Source: Lachnospiraceae bacterium
GTDB lineage: Bacteria; Bacillota; Clostridia; Lachnospirales; Lachnospiraceae
Length of the DNA stretch: 64,000 nt
Direction of reading: 5' to 3'
Assembly: GCA_009911505.1 (NCBI GenBank)
Contig: QXXL01000094.1
Location: 1-64,000, forward strand
The position numbers were made by a program, and so were the translations under genes. The notes beneath the pieces are model-generated. The model was not told the origin of the DNA. It ran no database searches and saw only the letters and a program-made list of their open reading frames with translations. Shown here piece after piece: positions 33,231 through 42,714 of this stretch (positions are counted from its first letter, which is position 1; each line of letters opens with the position of its first letter).

Positions 33231-33464
33231 ATGAAATACATATCAGTAAACAAAGCAAGCAAAATATATGAAATAACAAAAATTTCTTTCTTTTATATGA
33301 CGGTAGAAGCAGTAAAAACAGATTTGACAATGGATGACGTGCCAGAAAGTGAAGTATGGGATATTGGTGAATTTGAGCATTACAAAGTGAAATTGATTAA
33401 TTCTGGTGGTAATGCGGAGATTATTGATTTTGAAGATTGGAAAGAGAAGCATAAGAAGGATTGA
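33231..33464 (+). CDS. Hypothetical protein, 77 aa
   Basis: The N-terminus KYISVNKASKIYEITKISFF resembles the first helices of an excisionase-like HTH. GGAGG (33202-33206) is far from ATG 33231 but stands nine bases before an in-frame ATT (33216), so a non-ATG start is possible. The C-terminal part is strand-rich. Low certainty on function. Confidence 0.45.
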   Translation: MKYISVNKASKIYEITKISFFYMTVEAVKTDLTMDDVPESEVWDIGEFEHYKVKLINSGGNAEIIDFEDWKEKHKKD

Positions 33465-33583
33465 TAATAATAAAAAAGCGCCTTTAGACTGGTAAATGAT
33501 GCTATAATAAAAATCTAATCAATATCCAAATATAATACATTAGATAAAGTCAATATCATCATGATTTATATGAAAAAAATTGA

Positions 33584-33754
33584 TTAGTTGTTATTATCGT
33601 GTTCTATTTCAAAATTATATTCAAAAAGTTTACATATTTTCAAAGATCCTTTGTATTTCAATTTTCCATTAACTTTTGAAATTTTTTGTAATGAAAAATA
33701 TGTAAAGAAACAAATCACAACAATAATTATAGCTAAAAAAATAAATATTTTCAT
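33584..33754 (-). CDS. Small membrane protein, 56 aa
   Basis: Hidden on the minus strand of a seemingly empty region. AAAGGAG stands ten bases before ATG. The first 20 residues MKIFIFLAIIIVVICFFTYF are a textbook membrane span, followed by a positively charged stretch (KISKVNGKLKYKG) and an acidic end. It could be a small membrane toxin, a lysis-type peptide or a lipoprotein-like factor. The Cys at 15 lies in the span and there is no lipobox. The 3' end overlaps a 56-codon plus-strand frame that I reject. Confidence 0.6.
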   Translation of the reverse strand: MKIFIFLAIIIVVICFFTYFSLQKISKVNGKLKYKGSLKICKLFEYNFEIEHDNNN

Positions 33755-34401
33755 ATATCATCTTCTCCTTTTTTTAAATTATTTAGCTATTTATTATAAA
33801 TGTAACTCGTTTTTTCAACATAAAAAAATTTTTTAAGTTAGAAAGGAGGATGATATTGACAAATTTATTTTAGCATCTTTGAATGGAAATGTAAATGATA
33901 GCTTATAAAATATTTTAATATTAATTTATGATACTTATATATTTTTTTATATAATATTGCTTTTGACAAAAATAATTAATTTAAAATCAAAAACGAAGAT
34001 AGGTTTAATAAAAAATGTTTAACTATAAATTAATTTCCATGATATAAAATAAATTTTTTGATAATAGTAAAATAAAACGTTAAAAATCTGAAAAATATAA
34101 AATTTTATAATAGATTTAAAAGCATAAAACTGTTGCTTAAATTGGATAAACATTTGTACAGATAATTATATCAATGAAATTGCTCTTTTATTCAACATGT
34201 AGATTTGGAGCATATTTTGTTCTGATTCTTTATTGTGTAAAGGATTTTAGGAGCAAATACGGCGTTTTATAGAGTGGGTTAGGAATTGTTGGACGATTGA
34301 TTTTAGAGGCTTATTTGAGCGGAATTTGTACATTGAGAATTGAATATTGGTGGTTGGTATGGTATGATATTTGCAATTAAATGATTAGGGGAGGAAGAGT
34401 A
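33755..34401. other. AT-rich gene-free stretch
   Basis: About 650 bp with very low G+C and no supported gene. Near 33841 there is AAAGGAGG followed by TTG and a frame that stops after five codons, probably a decayed start. From about 34190 to 34380 the plus strand is C-poor and G-rich, like 22070-22330. Confidence 0.4.
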
Positions 34402-34875
34402 ATGTCATTAATTCATAGGGAGAGTTTTGATATCTTGAATGATTGTGAAGACGGCAAAAATGATGATTACTTTGAAGTAGATGAAAATATTGCATTGATA
34501 ATATCAATGTTAAATAAAAAGGGGTATGAAACGACTTTTTGCTGTAGTGGTCATGCATTTGCTAATATCAATGAATTTCGTGCGGACAATAGAGATGATC
34601 TTGATTGCCTTATATTTTTTGATTTACAGGATATCAGATATGAAGATGGTAGATATAAAGCATTTGATAAAGATAATGCAAAATACTGCTATATTGCTTT
34701 TAAAGAAGAATACTCCTTTCTACAGCTTCCAGAAGGATTTACTTATAATGAAAATCATAAGAGAATTGAGAAAGAATATATTAGTGAATCAGATACATAT
34801 GATTTGATCCAGGAAATTGTAGATTCTATGAAAATTCTGTATGAGTGGGTAATGGGATTAGAATCATTAATATAA
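34402..34875 (+). CDS. Hypothetical protein, 157 aa
   Basis: GGGGAGG just before ATG 34402. NIALIISMLNKKGYETTFCC followed by SGHAFANINEF resembles a domain I have seen in small phage/defence proteins (helix, KGYxTxFCCSGH), with later strands. Function unknown. A terminator (CCAGTCATC/GATGGCTGG then TTTTTTA) follows. Confidence 0.5.
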   Translation: MSLIHRESFDILNDCEDGKNDDYFEVDENIALIISMLNKKGYETTFCCSGHAFANINEFRADNRDDLDCLIFFDLQDIRYEDGRYKAFDKDNAKYCYIAFKEEYSFLQLPEGFTYNENHKRIEKEYISESDTYDLIQEIVDSMKILYEWVMGLESLI

Positions 34876-34884
34876 AGTTTTCCA

Positions 34885-34921
34885 GTCATCAGGATAAATA
34901 ATGATGGCTGGTCTTTTTTAT
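34885..34921 (+). terminator. Terminator
   Basis: CCAGTCATCA and TGATGGCTGG with a T-run. The same sequence style closes the next gene (35579-35612). Confidence 0.75.
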
Positions 34922-35085
34922 ATTTGAAAAAAGTATTTATAATTTGATGTCTATGGATTTAGATCTTCTTTAAAAATCGTTTTGTCGAATTATGTAGAAA
35001 AATAGACAAATATAGTGGCATATTGAAAATTGAATGTTCGGGATTTGGGTGGTATGATTTTTCATATAGAGTTAAGGAGAATCAA

Positions 35086-35574
35086 ATGGCAAAAATTATA
35101 AACTTCGATAATAGCAATAGAGATGGAAATAAGACTAAATCGGGAGATAGAAAAAGTATTGTAAAAAGGTGTGCTTTTATTATTACTATTATAACAACAT
35201 TTTGTACTATTTCAGGCGTTACAGTGGTATCATTGTTAGATAAAGACTGGCAAGAAATATCTGAAAAATACAATAATGAAGGATTAGAATTATATGATTT
35301 AGGTGAATATGAAGAAGCAATAGAATTGTATGATAAAGCAATAAATTTAGAAGATAAAGGTATTAGAGATATAGGGGTATGTTATTATAATCGAGGAATG
35401 GCATATTTTAAACTTGAAAATTACGAAAAAGCTATAGGAGATTTTACAAAAGCGATTGAAATTTCTCCTAAATCAAAATATTATTCTAACAGGGCTGTTG
35501 CTTATGAAAAAATAGGTGAGCCAGAAAAAGCATCTTTAGATAATATGCGAGCAATAACAAATATACTAGAATAA
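35086..35574 (+). CDS. Membrane-anchored TPR protein, 162 aa
   Basis: After a basic N-terminus, CAFIITIITTFCTISGVTVV (about residues 28-50) is a membrane segment. Residues 65-160 hold tetratricopeptide repeats (NEGLELYDLGEYEEAIELYD; YNRGMAYFKLENYEKAIGDF; and a third ending YEKIGEPEKAS). TPRs are protein-binding scaffolds. AAGGAG precedes ATG 35086. A matching terminator follows. It may be a sensor or partner in a membrane complex. Confidence 0.8.
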   Translation: MAKIINFDNSNRDGNKTKSGDRKSIVKRCAFIITIITTFCTISGVTVVSLLDKDWQEISEKYNNEGLELYDLGEYEEAIELYDKAINLEDKGIRDIGVCYYNRGMAYFKLENYEKAIGDFTKAIEISPKSKYYSNRAVAYEKIGEPEKASLDNMRAITNILE

Positions 35575-35578
35575 TGAT

Positions 35579-35613
35579 ACCAGTCATCAATAAACGGTGG
35601 CTGGTATTTTTTT
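35579..35613 (+). terminator. Terminator after the TPR gene
   Basis: CCAGTCATC and GGTGGCTGG arms with a run of T. Confidence 0.7.
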
Positions 35614-36022
35614 ATTTAACAATAGAATATACATTCGATGTAATCGCAAATCAGAACAAATGCTCTTTGCGAAAGTAGCATGAAAACATACACACAGATT
35701 TGAAATAAATCCCAAATAAAAAGAGAAGTAAATATTGTAAAGAAAATATAGTTTGAAGCAGTTTATGATGAAAATTGCTTTAGATGTGGTTTTTGTACGC
35801 TAAATTTGGATGAATTGAGTGATTTTTGGAAGGAGTGGTGATGGGATGACGAAAAAATGCTATGTTCATACGATTTGAAAAGAGAAGTATATGTTGTGAG
35901 TGAAAATATGATTGGAGGATGATAGGAAAATTGAAAAGAAGAAACATTCCACCATAAGCGGAAAACATTAAAAAACAGAATAAAAGCTTGGAATCAAAAA
36001 ATATGAATGGAGGATTTGAAAT
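35614..36022 (+). other. Gene-free stretch with a repeated AT-rich box
   Basis: Roughly 400 bp with no convincing gene. AAAAGAGAAGTAAATATTGT occurs near 35719, and a weaker copy (AAAAGAGAAGTATATGTTGT) near 35878, similar to the sequence before the gene at 19470. Confidence 0.4.
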
Positions 36023-36679
36023 ATGAGTAGTATTACAATTACGGAACTTGTGGACAAGGCAAACGGATATCATTATGGCATGGCTGGATATGGCGGCTCA
36101 GTATCAGCACATATTCTATTCAATGAAGTAACAGAGACAGAAAATGTTGTAATGTTTCAACAGATCAATCAGAATGACATAAATATTCATCTAAATAAAG
36201 AAGAAATATCTTCTATTGAGGACAAGTCGTCGGATAAATCAGTTTGCTACAAAATATATATGAAATCAGGTGCGATTATCAGCATTTTTCTTTTTCAGGA
36301 AAAGGGTGGAGAAGCACAGGCTTGTCATATGCTATATGGCTCATATGATGACTATTTGAAGGAACTGGATTTGAATGAGCTGGAAAAAAGAGTGAATAAG
36401 GCGAAAAAAGCATTTGTTTTCATTTCTGATAGCAGCATGGATTTGAAAAGAACATATGAGCATATCTGTTTGGAAGATATGGATATTGTGAATGGTACAC
36501 GGAAATTGATTTTATTTAATGGAGATGATGAAGATTCCGATCAGATTTCATTTACTTTATATGATGAAAATATAAATGATATTTGGCTCATGAGGGGTGC
36601 CGATGGTTGGGATGGTTTGAAGCTTAGATTGTATAATCAGCCGTTTACAGAGGTGAAAATATCGCTGTTGTATAAATAG
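36023..36679 (+). CDS. Hypothetical protein, 218 aa
   Basis: GGAGG seven bases before ATG. YHYGMAGYGGSVSAHILFNE and a DLNELEKRVNKAKKAFVFIS helix are the clearest segments. No family recognised. It precedes the large helicase gene by about 80 bp. Confidence 0.5.
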   Translation: MSSITITELVDKANGYHYGMAGYGGSVSAHILFNEVTETENVVMFQQINQNDINIHLNKEEISSIEDKSSDKSVCYKIYMKSGAIISIFLFQEKGGEAQACHMLYGSYDDYLKELDLNELEKRVNKAKKAFVFISDSSMDLKRTYEHICLEDMDIVNGTRKLILFNGDDEDSDQISFTLYDENINDIWLMRGADGWDGLKLRLYNQPFTEVKISLLYK

Positions 36680-36760
36680 CAGTTGTAAGGATGGATTAAA
36701 AATAGAATATGTAATTATGAACATATAAAAGATTGGATGATGCGTAGGAGGATGAAAAGT

Positions 36761-39058
36761 ATGGTTGATTTACATGAGCATAACCAAAAAACATATGAAA
36801 ATATTTGTCGTATGTATAATGAAGGAATTCAACGAATTGCGGTTGTCCAACCAACCGGATCGGGAAAAAGTCTTTTGATATCAAAACTGATTGAAGATAA
36901 TCCAGATAGCAGGTTTTTTGTTTTGTCTACAAGTCATAAAATCAACGATCAGTTTAAATCAAAACTGGACGAAGAGAAATTGAAAAGAATGGATTGCAAT
37001 ATCTATTGCAATATGCCAAATATGAAGCAACAAGTCATGGAAGAATTGCAACCTGATTATATTTTTCTTGACGAGATGCATAGGGCATTGGCAAAAGAGT
37101 GGAGCAAAGGTATCAGAGTTTTGTTAGAAATGTATCCAAATGCGAAGGTATTAGGATTGAGTGCAACTCCTATCAGGTATCTGGATAGATGCAGAAATGT
37201 TGTTAATGAATTATTTAATGGCAATCTGGCATGTGATATGAGTTTGTCTCAGGCGATTTTGGATGGAATTCTTCCTATGGCAAGGTACGTTTGTGGTGTC
37301 TATTCTTTTCAGAAAGATGCAGAGAGTTTAAATAAGAAGATCGAGAAAAGCTGCAATAGTGAGGAAGAAAAGAAAGAGTTGCTAAAGGAGCTGAAAGTTT
37401 TAAAAGCGAATTTGGACAAAGCGAATGGTGTGGTTGATATATTCAAAAAATATATTATGAATGGTAATGAAAAGTTTGTTGTTTTCTTGAAAGATACTAA
37501 ACATTTAGGAGTAATGAAACCAGTTATTGAAAAGTGGTTTACTGATGCAGGATTTAGTGTGCGGATGTATGAGGTACATAGTAAGAATGTTGATAAAGAC
37601 AAGGAATTTCAGGCATTTAAGGAAGACAAAGAAAATGGAATAGTCAAGGTATGCCTAAGCGTCAATATGCTTGCGGAGGGAATTCATGGAGATATTGACG
37701 GTGTAATCATGCTCAGAGAAACAATCAGTCCTAATTTATATTTTCAGATGATTGGAAGAGCATTCTCTTGTGGTAAGAAGACTATTCCGTTGATATTTGA
37801 TCTGGTTGCTAATAGCCAGTTTATTTCTGATGTTGTTGACAATTTCCCAAATGAACTAAAGGGAGAGATTGAAAAACGGAAAGAAGAATGTGAAAAAGAT
37901 GGTAAGGAATATGAGGTTGGTTTTGATGTAGATGAATTCATTGTGATGGATTATTTTATGGATGTGGTGAGTGGATTCAAGGCAATTGAGGAACGGTTAC
38001 AAGGAAGAAGCTGGGATGTAATGTTTCAGGAATATTGCAAATTTTATGAAGAAAATGGTCATGGGGATGTACCTAAAACCGAAGAGTATAGGAAATTGAA
38101 AATATGGTGTGAACGACAGAGAAAATATTTAGATGAGAAAATATTAAATGAAAAAAGAAAAATACTGCTTGATGAAAAAGAATTTATTTGGGATGTGCCC
38201 AAATATAGATTTAAAAAGCAAGTTATAGGAGTGAAGGATTTTATTCTGAAAAATGGTTATTATCCACAAATAGATTCCAATGATAAAAATGAATCACGGT
38301 TAGCATATTTTGTAAGTAGACAACGAAAAAAGAAAAGGGAAGAAAATTTATATCCTTGTTGGAAATTAGAAATCATAGATAAAAATTTAAAAGATTTTTT
38401 TAAAGAGACACAAAGTCGTTTTGATATCTTTTGTGAAAATGTTTCAATTTTTAGAGAAGAGTATGGAAATGTAGATATAAAACAAAATGATATTCTGGAA
38501 AATGGATATAAGATAGGAAGTGCTTTATCAAATATTAAAACAGATTATAAAAATAAGAAGTTATCTTTGGATCAAATTAAATATTTAGAAAAAATAGGTA
38601 TTGATGTAACTCAAAATAAGTTTGATTTCTTATTTGAGCGGAATATGGATTTGGTAAAAAAAGCGGTTGTTGAAAATGTAAAAATAGATAAAAAACACAA
38701 ATTATATAAAGGTGTGAATTTATATGATTGGCATAATGATACGTTAAAAAGGCGTATAGAAAAAGGAGAGTTATCAGTTGAAGAATTATTGATTATAAGG
38801 CAACTTTTTTCATTTAACAAAAAATATATAAAAATGATAGATAGAAATCAAAGAAATTATATATATCCATCATTAACAAAGGTAAGTGAAGCATTACTTT
38901 ATGATTTTGGAATTATAAAGACTACGGGTAGCGGAATGGCGGCAATAAGAAATCGTTTAAGTGGTAAAGTTACCACTCCATATAAAGGACGCTTCATGTT
39001 CTATTATGCAACAGATGAAGAAGTGAAAAAGTACTTGGAAGACAGTGAAGCGAGTTGA
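36761..39058 (+). CDS. DEAD/DEAH-box helicase with helicase-associated domain, 765 aa
   Basis: A SF2 helicase. Motif I is VVQPTGSGKSLLISKL near residue 30, motif II is YIFLDEMHRA near 103, motif III is LGLSATPIRYL, and motif VI is FQMIGRAFSCGKK. After the two RecA domains, residues 410-500 (SWDVMFQEYCKFYEENGHGD and LKIWCERQRKYLDE) are a helicase-associated domain. The last 250 residues are unassigned. ATG 36761 follows AGGAGG. Possible roles are replication, RNA remodelling or partner to the RNA polymerase gene that follows. Confidence 0.85.
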   Translation: MVDLHEHNQKTYENICRMYNEGIQRIAVVQPTGSGKSLLISKLIEDNPDSRFFVLSTSHKINDQFKSKLDEEKLKRMDCNIYCNMPNMKQQVMEELQPDYIFLDEMHRALAKEWSKGIRVLLEMYPNAKVLGLSATPIRYLDRCRNVVNELFNGNLACDMSLSQAILDGILPMARYVCGVYSFQKDAESLNKKIEKSCNSEEEKKELLKELKVLKANLDKANGVVDIFKKYIMNGNEKFVVFLKDTKHLGVMKPVIEKWFTDAGFSVRMYEVHSKNVDKDKEFQAFKEDKENGIVKVCLSVNMLAEGIHGDIDGVIMLRETISPNLYFQMIGRAFSCGKKTIPLIFDLVANSQFISDVVDNFPNELKGEIEKRKEECEKDGKEYEVGFDVDEFIVMDYFMDVVSGFKAIEERLQGRSWDVMFQEYCKFYEENGHGDVPKTEEYRKLKIWCERQRKYLDEKILNEKRKILLDEKEFIWDVPKYRFKKQVIGVKDFILKNGYYPQIDSNDKNESRLAYFVSRQRKKKREENLYPCWKLEIIDKNLKDFFKETQSRFDIFCENVSIFREEYGNVDIKQNDILENGYKIGSALSNIKTDYKNKKLSLDQIKYLEKIGIDVTQNKFDFLFERNMDLVKKAVVENVKIDKKHKLYKGVNLYDWHNDTLKRRIEKGELSVEELLIIRQLFSFNKKYIKMIDRNQRNYIYPSLTKVSEALLYDFGIIKTTGSGMAAIRNRLSGKVTTPYKGRFMFYYATDEEVKKYLEDSEAS

Positions 39059-39073
39059 TTTTATATATTGTAC

Positions 39074-39128
39074 AAGCCGTCGGAGCCATATAGCCTTCCG
39101 CAACTTTCGGTATCCATGGTTCCGGCTT
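39074..39128 (+). ncRNA. Hairpin element upstream of the RNA polymerase gene
   Basis: AAGCCG (39074-39079) pairs with CGGCTT (39123-39128). GAGCCAT pairs with ATGGTTC (one G-U) inside it, and CCG/CGG closes an inner loop. There is no T-run, so it is unlike a simple terminator. Confidence 0.45.
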
Positions 39129-39181
39129 GGTTTGGCAAATGTTTGGATGATATTTAAAGTGGAAAAGTGGAGGATGATTTA

Positions 39182-42100
39182 TTGAATAAAAACAAAAATA
39201 TAATTGAAGATAAAAAGCCGAAGAAGGCACCGCTAGTGTATATCAACAGGCTAAAAATGTCTGAATTAGACGAAAATAATGTGTATGAATTTATCCCAGA
39301 TATCATTGATAAAGACGGAAATATCATCAACAGGGATGACTTAAGCGAAGAGGATAAGAAAAAATACGATAAAGCAGTGACACGTAAAATAAACCATGAT
39401 AAAAGAAAACACATGATTCTTACGGCTGAGTCAGAATTGATCCGCATTATTCGTCATCTTTCAGAAGAAAATGAAGTTTCAAAAAGAAAGACGAAGCAAA
39501 GCAGGATAAGTAGGGATTACATTGGAAATATGTTGTCCCTGAAAGTAGGTCGGTCATACACAAAATATAAAGATCAGATGGAAAAATTTGGCGGGACTAT
39601 TACATATAACGGGAAAAAATACAAACGGATTATTGTTTCTTCCAGCCATAGCAGGACACAGAAAGCTATGCTTGTTGCAAAAAATATTTGGGATAAAGCA
39701 ATGGATATCCTGTTATGCGGTCTTGACAGGGATACAGAATATAAGTTTATGTCAAAATGGAATTCTTATATTGGGCTTGCTTCCACAGATAGTATTCCGG
39801 TATCATCTATGCCGAATATCGTTGTTGTTGATGATAAAGAATTACGGATGAAGGCAAAAGTGGATATAGTCAGAGAAATAGACATATGGGACGAAGATGG
39901 GAATATACACCGTAAATTCAGTGTATTACATGATAAAGTAAAACGGATTCCAACAAACCTATTTGACGGCGCAGGGATTGTAACAGCAAAGAAGGCTGAA
40001 GAATGGAGCAAAGAACTGAATTTAGATTATATTCCCGCCTCATTCCAGTTCCGGTGCATCCCATGCTTAAAAGGGAAACTATACACTATGCCAGTGGAAG
40101 CGTTTGCAAAAGAATATAAGGTAAGCAAAATAATTGACATTTATGGGAAAGAATGGGATTTGTTTGCGGATAAAATTGACTGTATTCTTACAAAAAGCCA
40201 GTTCAAATTCCATGATTTGTATTCTTCCGTAGAAGAATGGCGCAAAGAATTTGACAAGGAAGTGCATGGCTATAAACGGACGTTCAATATATCAGAGTAT
40301 GACATTGCATTTTCTGAATTAGAGGATACGACAGTGATGGCATACCAGCCATTGCAGACATTATCTTTTTCGGGGAATGGCATAAAAAGATTATGCAATC
40401 CAACAGTAAATTGTTATGTTGCTGCATGTAAAAGTGTGGAAGGATTTTTAAAATACAGAGGAATATGCAGTGAAAAAGATAAAGACGATGATATAGAATG
40501 GTCAAGATTTCCGTCTTATTATCATGCAATGTATTATAACCATTCATTATTTAATGATGAATTTATAAAGAAAAAAGTGAAGCAGGATTTAAAATCTGCA
40601 AAGGAGCGTTCCTATGTGGGGAAAATAACAGTAAAAGGCAATTACCAGACATTAACGCCGGATCTGTTTGCACTGATGCAGCATATATTTGGACTTCCGG
40701 TCACAGGGCTTTTAAAATATAACCAGATTTATTCTAATTACTGGAATCATCATTTAGTAGGCACTCCATGGGTGGATATCATAAGGTCGCCGCATATCGC
40801 AATGGAACATTCTCCTGTACAGGTTATTACAAGCGGAGAAATGGAAAGGTGGTTTGCATACCAGAAAACAGGGATTATCATTGCAGTATTTGGGAATACG
40901 ATTGCTTTAAAGGCAAACAGCGCGGATTTTGACGGGGATCATGTGCTGACGGTGAATAACCCTGTGATCTGTGAAGCTGCAATGAAACAGTTTTCCAATA
41001 CCATATACCATGAAATAATAGAATATCCATATATAGGTGAAAAGAAAAAAGAGAAAGTTGTTGTAAGTGATATGGATGTAATCATAGAGTGCGATTATAA
41101 AGGATATAAAAACAATATTGGGAATGTGATAAACCCAATTTCTATATTATGGTCTTTGGGACAGTCAAAATCGGTACAGGACTATATAAAGGTAATGAGC
41201 ATTGTAGGCTCAATTACGATAGATTTTGCAAAACACGGGCAGGAAGCCAATATCCCGAAGGAAATTTTAAAATTATTAAAAGGCCATAAGAAGCCGTATT
41301 TTATGAAATTCCTCAGCTCTGGCAGGAAAAAGAGAAGCCAGGAAAAGGAATTAAAGGCAATTGGTGCATTGATTGTCAGTGATCTTGAAACCGAATTATT
41401 TGACAATACGGACTGTACTATGAACCAGATATGTCATTATATGGAAGAACAGATTGGCAATATTGATATGGATATTAATATTGAAGAAGAATTCCATTGG
41501 GAGAACTTAGTTTTGTCTGTGCCAGATATTACAAGCCATAAGTATAATAAAATCAGAGATAAACTAATAGAAATGCAGGAATGGTTTTATGAGATTAATA
41601 ATACGAAATACTGTAATACAAAAGATACAGATAATAGTGGGCGAGAATATAACAGGAATTTTGATTTATTGTATGAATATGCAAAGGCTGAATTGCTTGC
41701 TATAGTCTATGATGAATCTGAATTGCTTGATATACTTATTACAATTTATTATTCGGATAAGAAATTTATGGAGAAATATAAAGATAAAACGGTTTTGTGG
41801 GGCTGTTTTGGTGGACAACTTATTGAACGTTCTAAGTGCGATTTTTCCCATATTGGCAATTCGGATATGGGTAAGCTGGTAAAAAGAGGTGAAAAAGCAA
41901 AAAAACATTTGGAAGATTTAAAAGAGTATAGAGAGAAGAATTTCCATATATGGGAATTTGAGAATGAGAAAAATATAGACAGAGAAGTTACTTTATATAA
42001 GGAAGATATTAAATGGATAAAAAAGTCGATCTCTACAAAAACAGAACGGTGTATGGATTGTAGGAGGTTAATGTTAGTATTAACTTATATATGCCGGAAA

Positions 42101-42403
42101 TGTGATACAAATACAATTAGTATTATTCATAATAAAAATAACCGTATTACAAAATCTGCAATATGCAAACTTGCGGACACGGACAGGAGATATTTTGATA
42201 AAGATATAAAAATATTGGAAGAAGTAGGGCTGTTGGATATATCGGTTGATAAATATAACCACTTATTGTTGAAAGAAATACAGATAAATAAAGATGTTAA
42301 TGAAATATTGGTAAGTGACATTCATTACAGAAAATTAGCAGGTATTGCAAAAGATAAAATCAGGAAAAAGGTTACAATTTCCGTTAAAAACAATTGCGCT
42401 TAA
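39182..42403 (+). CDS. YonO/QDE-1-like single-subunit RNA polymerase, 1,073 aa
   Basis: The signature SADFDGDHVLTV at about residues 580-591 (TTG-start numbering) matches the metal-binding DxDGD loop of two-barrel (DPBB) RNA polymerases. That loop is shared by bacterial RNAP beta', phage SP-beta YonO, crAss-phage polymerases and eukaryotic QDE-1-type RdRPs. The catalytic region is preceded by HSPVQVITSGEMERWFAYQK and FGNTIALKA. A C-terminal zinc ribbon (CMDCRRL with CRKCDT) lies near residue 957. The start is probably TTG 39182, eight bases after GGAGG, although an ATG at 39167 is in frame. A single polypeptide of this size would transcribe alone. Family placement rests on the motif and length, and template preference cannot be read from sequence. 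Confidence 0.72.
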   Translation: MNKNKNIIEDKKPKKAPLVYINRLKMSELDENNVYEFIPDIIDKDGNIINRDDLSEEDKKKYDKAVTRKINHDKRKHMILTAESELIRIIRHLSEENEVSKRKTKQSRISRDYIGNMLSLKVGRSYTKYKDQMEKFGGTITYNGKKYKRIIVSSSHSRTQKAMLVAKNIWDKAMDILLCGLDRDTEYKFMSKWNSYIGLASTDSIPVSSMPNIVVVDDKELRMKAKVDIVREIDIWDEDGNIHRKFSVLHDKVKRIPTNLFDGAGIVTAKKAEEWSKELNLDYIPASFQFRCIPCLKGKLYTMPVEAFAKEYKVSKIIDIYGKEWDLFADKIDCILTKSQFKFHDLYSSVEEWRKEFDKEVHGYKRTFNISEYDIAFSELEDTTVMAYQPLQTLSFSGNGIKRLCNPTVNCYVAACKSVEGFLKYRGICSEKDKDDDIEWSRFPSYYHAMYYNHSLFNDEFIKKKVKQDLKSAKERSYVGKITVKGNYQTLTPDLFALMQHIFGLPVTGLLKYNQIYSNYWNHHLVGTPWVDIIRSPHIAMEHSPVQVITSGEMERWFAYQKTGIIIAVFGNTIALKANSADFDGDHVLTVNNPVICEAAMKQFSNTIYHEIIEYPYIGEKKKEKVVVSDMDVIIECDYKGYKNNIGNVINPISILWSLGQSKSVQDYIKVMSIVGSITIDFAKHGQEANIPKEILKLLKGHKKPYFMKFLSSGRKKRSQEKELKAIGALIVSDLETELFDNTDCTMNQICHYMEEQIGNIDMDINIEEEFHWENLVLSVPDITSHKYNKIRDKLIEMQEWFYEINNTKYCNTKDTDNSGREYNRNFDLLYEYAKAELLAIVYDESELLDILITIYYSDKKFMEKYKDKTVLWGCFGGQLIERSKCDFSHIGNSDMGKLVKRGEKAKKHLEDLKEYREKNFHIWEFENEKNIDREVTLYKEDIKWIKKSISTKTERCMDCRRLMLVLTYICRKCDTNTISIIHNKNNRITKSAICKLADTDRRYFDKDIKILEEVGLLDISVDKYNHLLLKEIQINKDVNEILVSDIHYRKLAGIAKDKIRKKVTISVKNNCA

Positions 42404-42522
42404 ACGCTAAAAACATTGAAAATAAAGGCATTGCAAGAGAGATTGTGCTAATTATGTATTAACAATACTAAGAGAAGGGAGTAGCGGTGCTGCATAAATA
42501 CATATGAATTGGAGGAAGGGTT

Positions 42523-42708
42523 TTGCAAGATGAATTAAGAAATCAAGTAGTTGCCTACATGGATAAATATAATTTGAAGAAGAAGTCATTATCTACATAT
42601 TTGGGGATTTCCCCACAATATTTATCAGACTGGTTTTATAAAAGAGTTGATTATGATAATGAAAGGATTCAGAAAATCAAAGAATTTGTAAGCCATGAAT
42701 TTTATTAA
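42523..42708 (+). CDS. HTH protein, 61 aa (TTG start)
   Basis: NLKKKSLSTYLGISPQYLSD is a phage-type HTH (LxxYLGISxQYLSDW). GGAGG lies seven bases before TTG 42523. It is similar in position and style to the short HTH gene at 43098. Likely a regulator; targets unknown. Confidence 0.75.
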   Translation: MQDELRNQVVAYMDKYNLKKKSLSTYLGISPQYLSDWFYKRVDYDNERIQKIKEFVSHEFY

Positions 42709-42714
42709 GGTAAT

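Noticed and set aside
33588..33836. 82-codon plus-strand frame
   Set aside because: No ribosome site, and it lies antisense to the better-supported minus-strand membrane protein gene.
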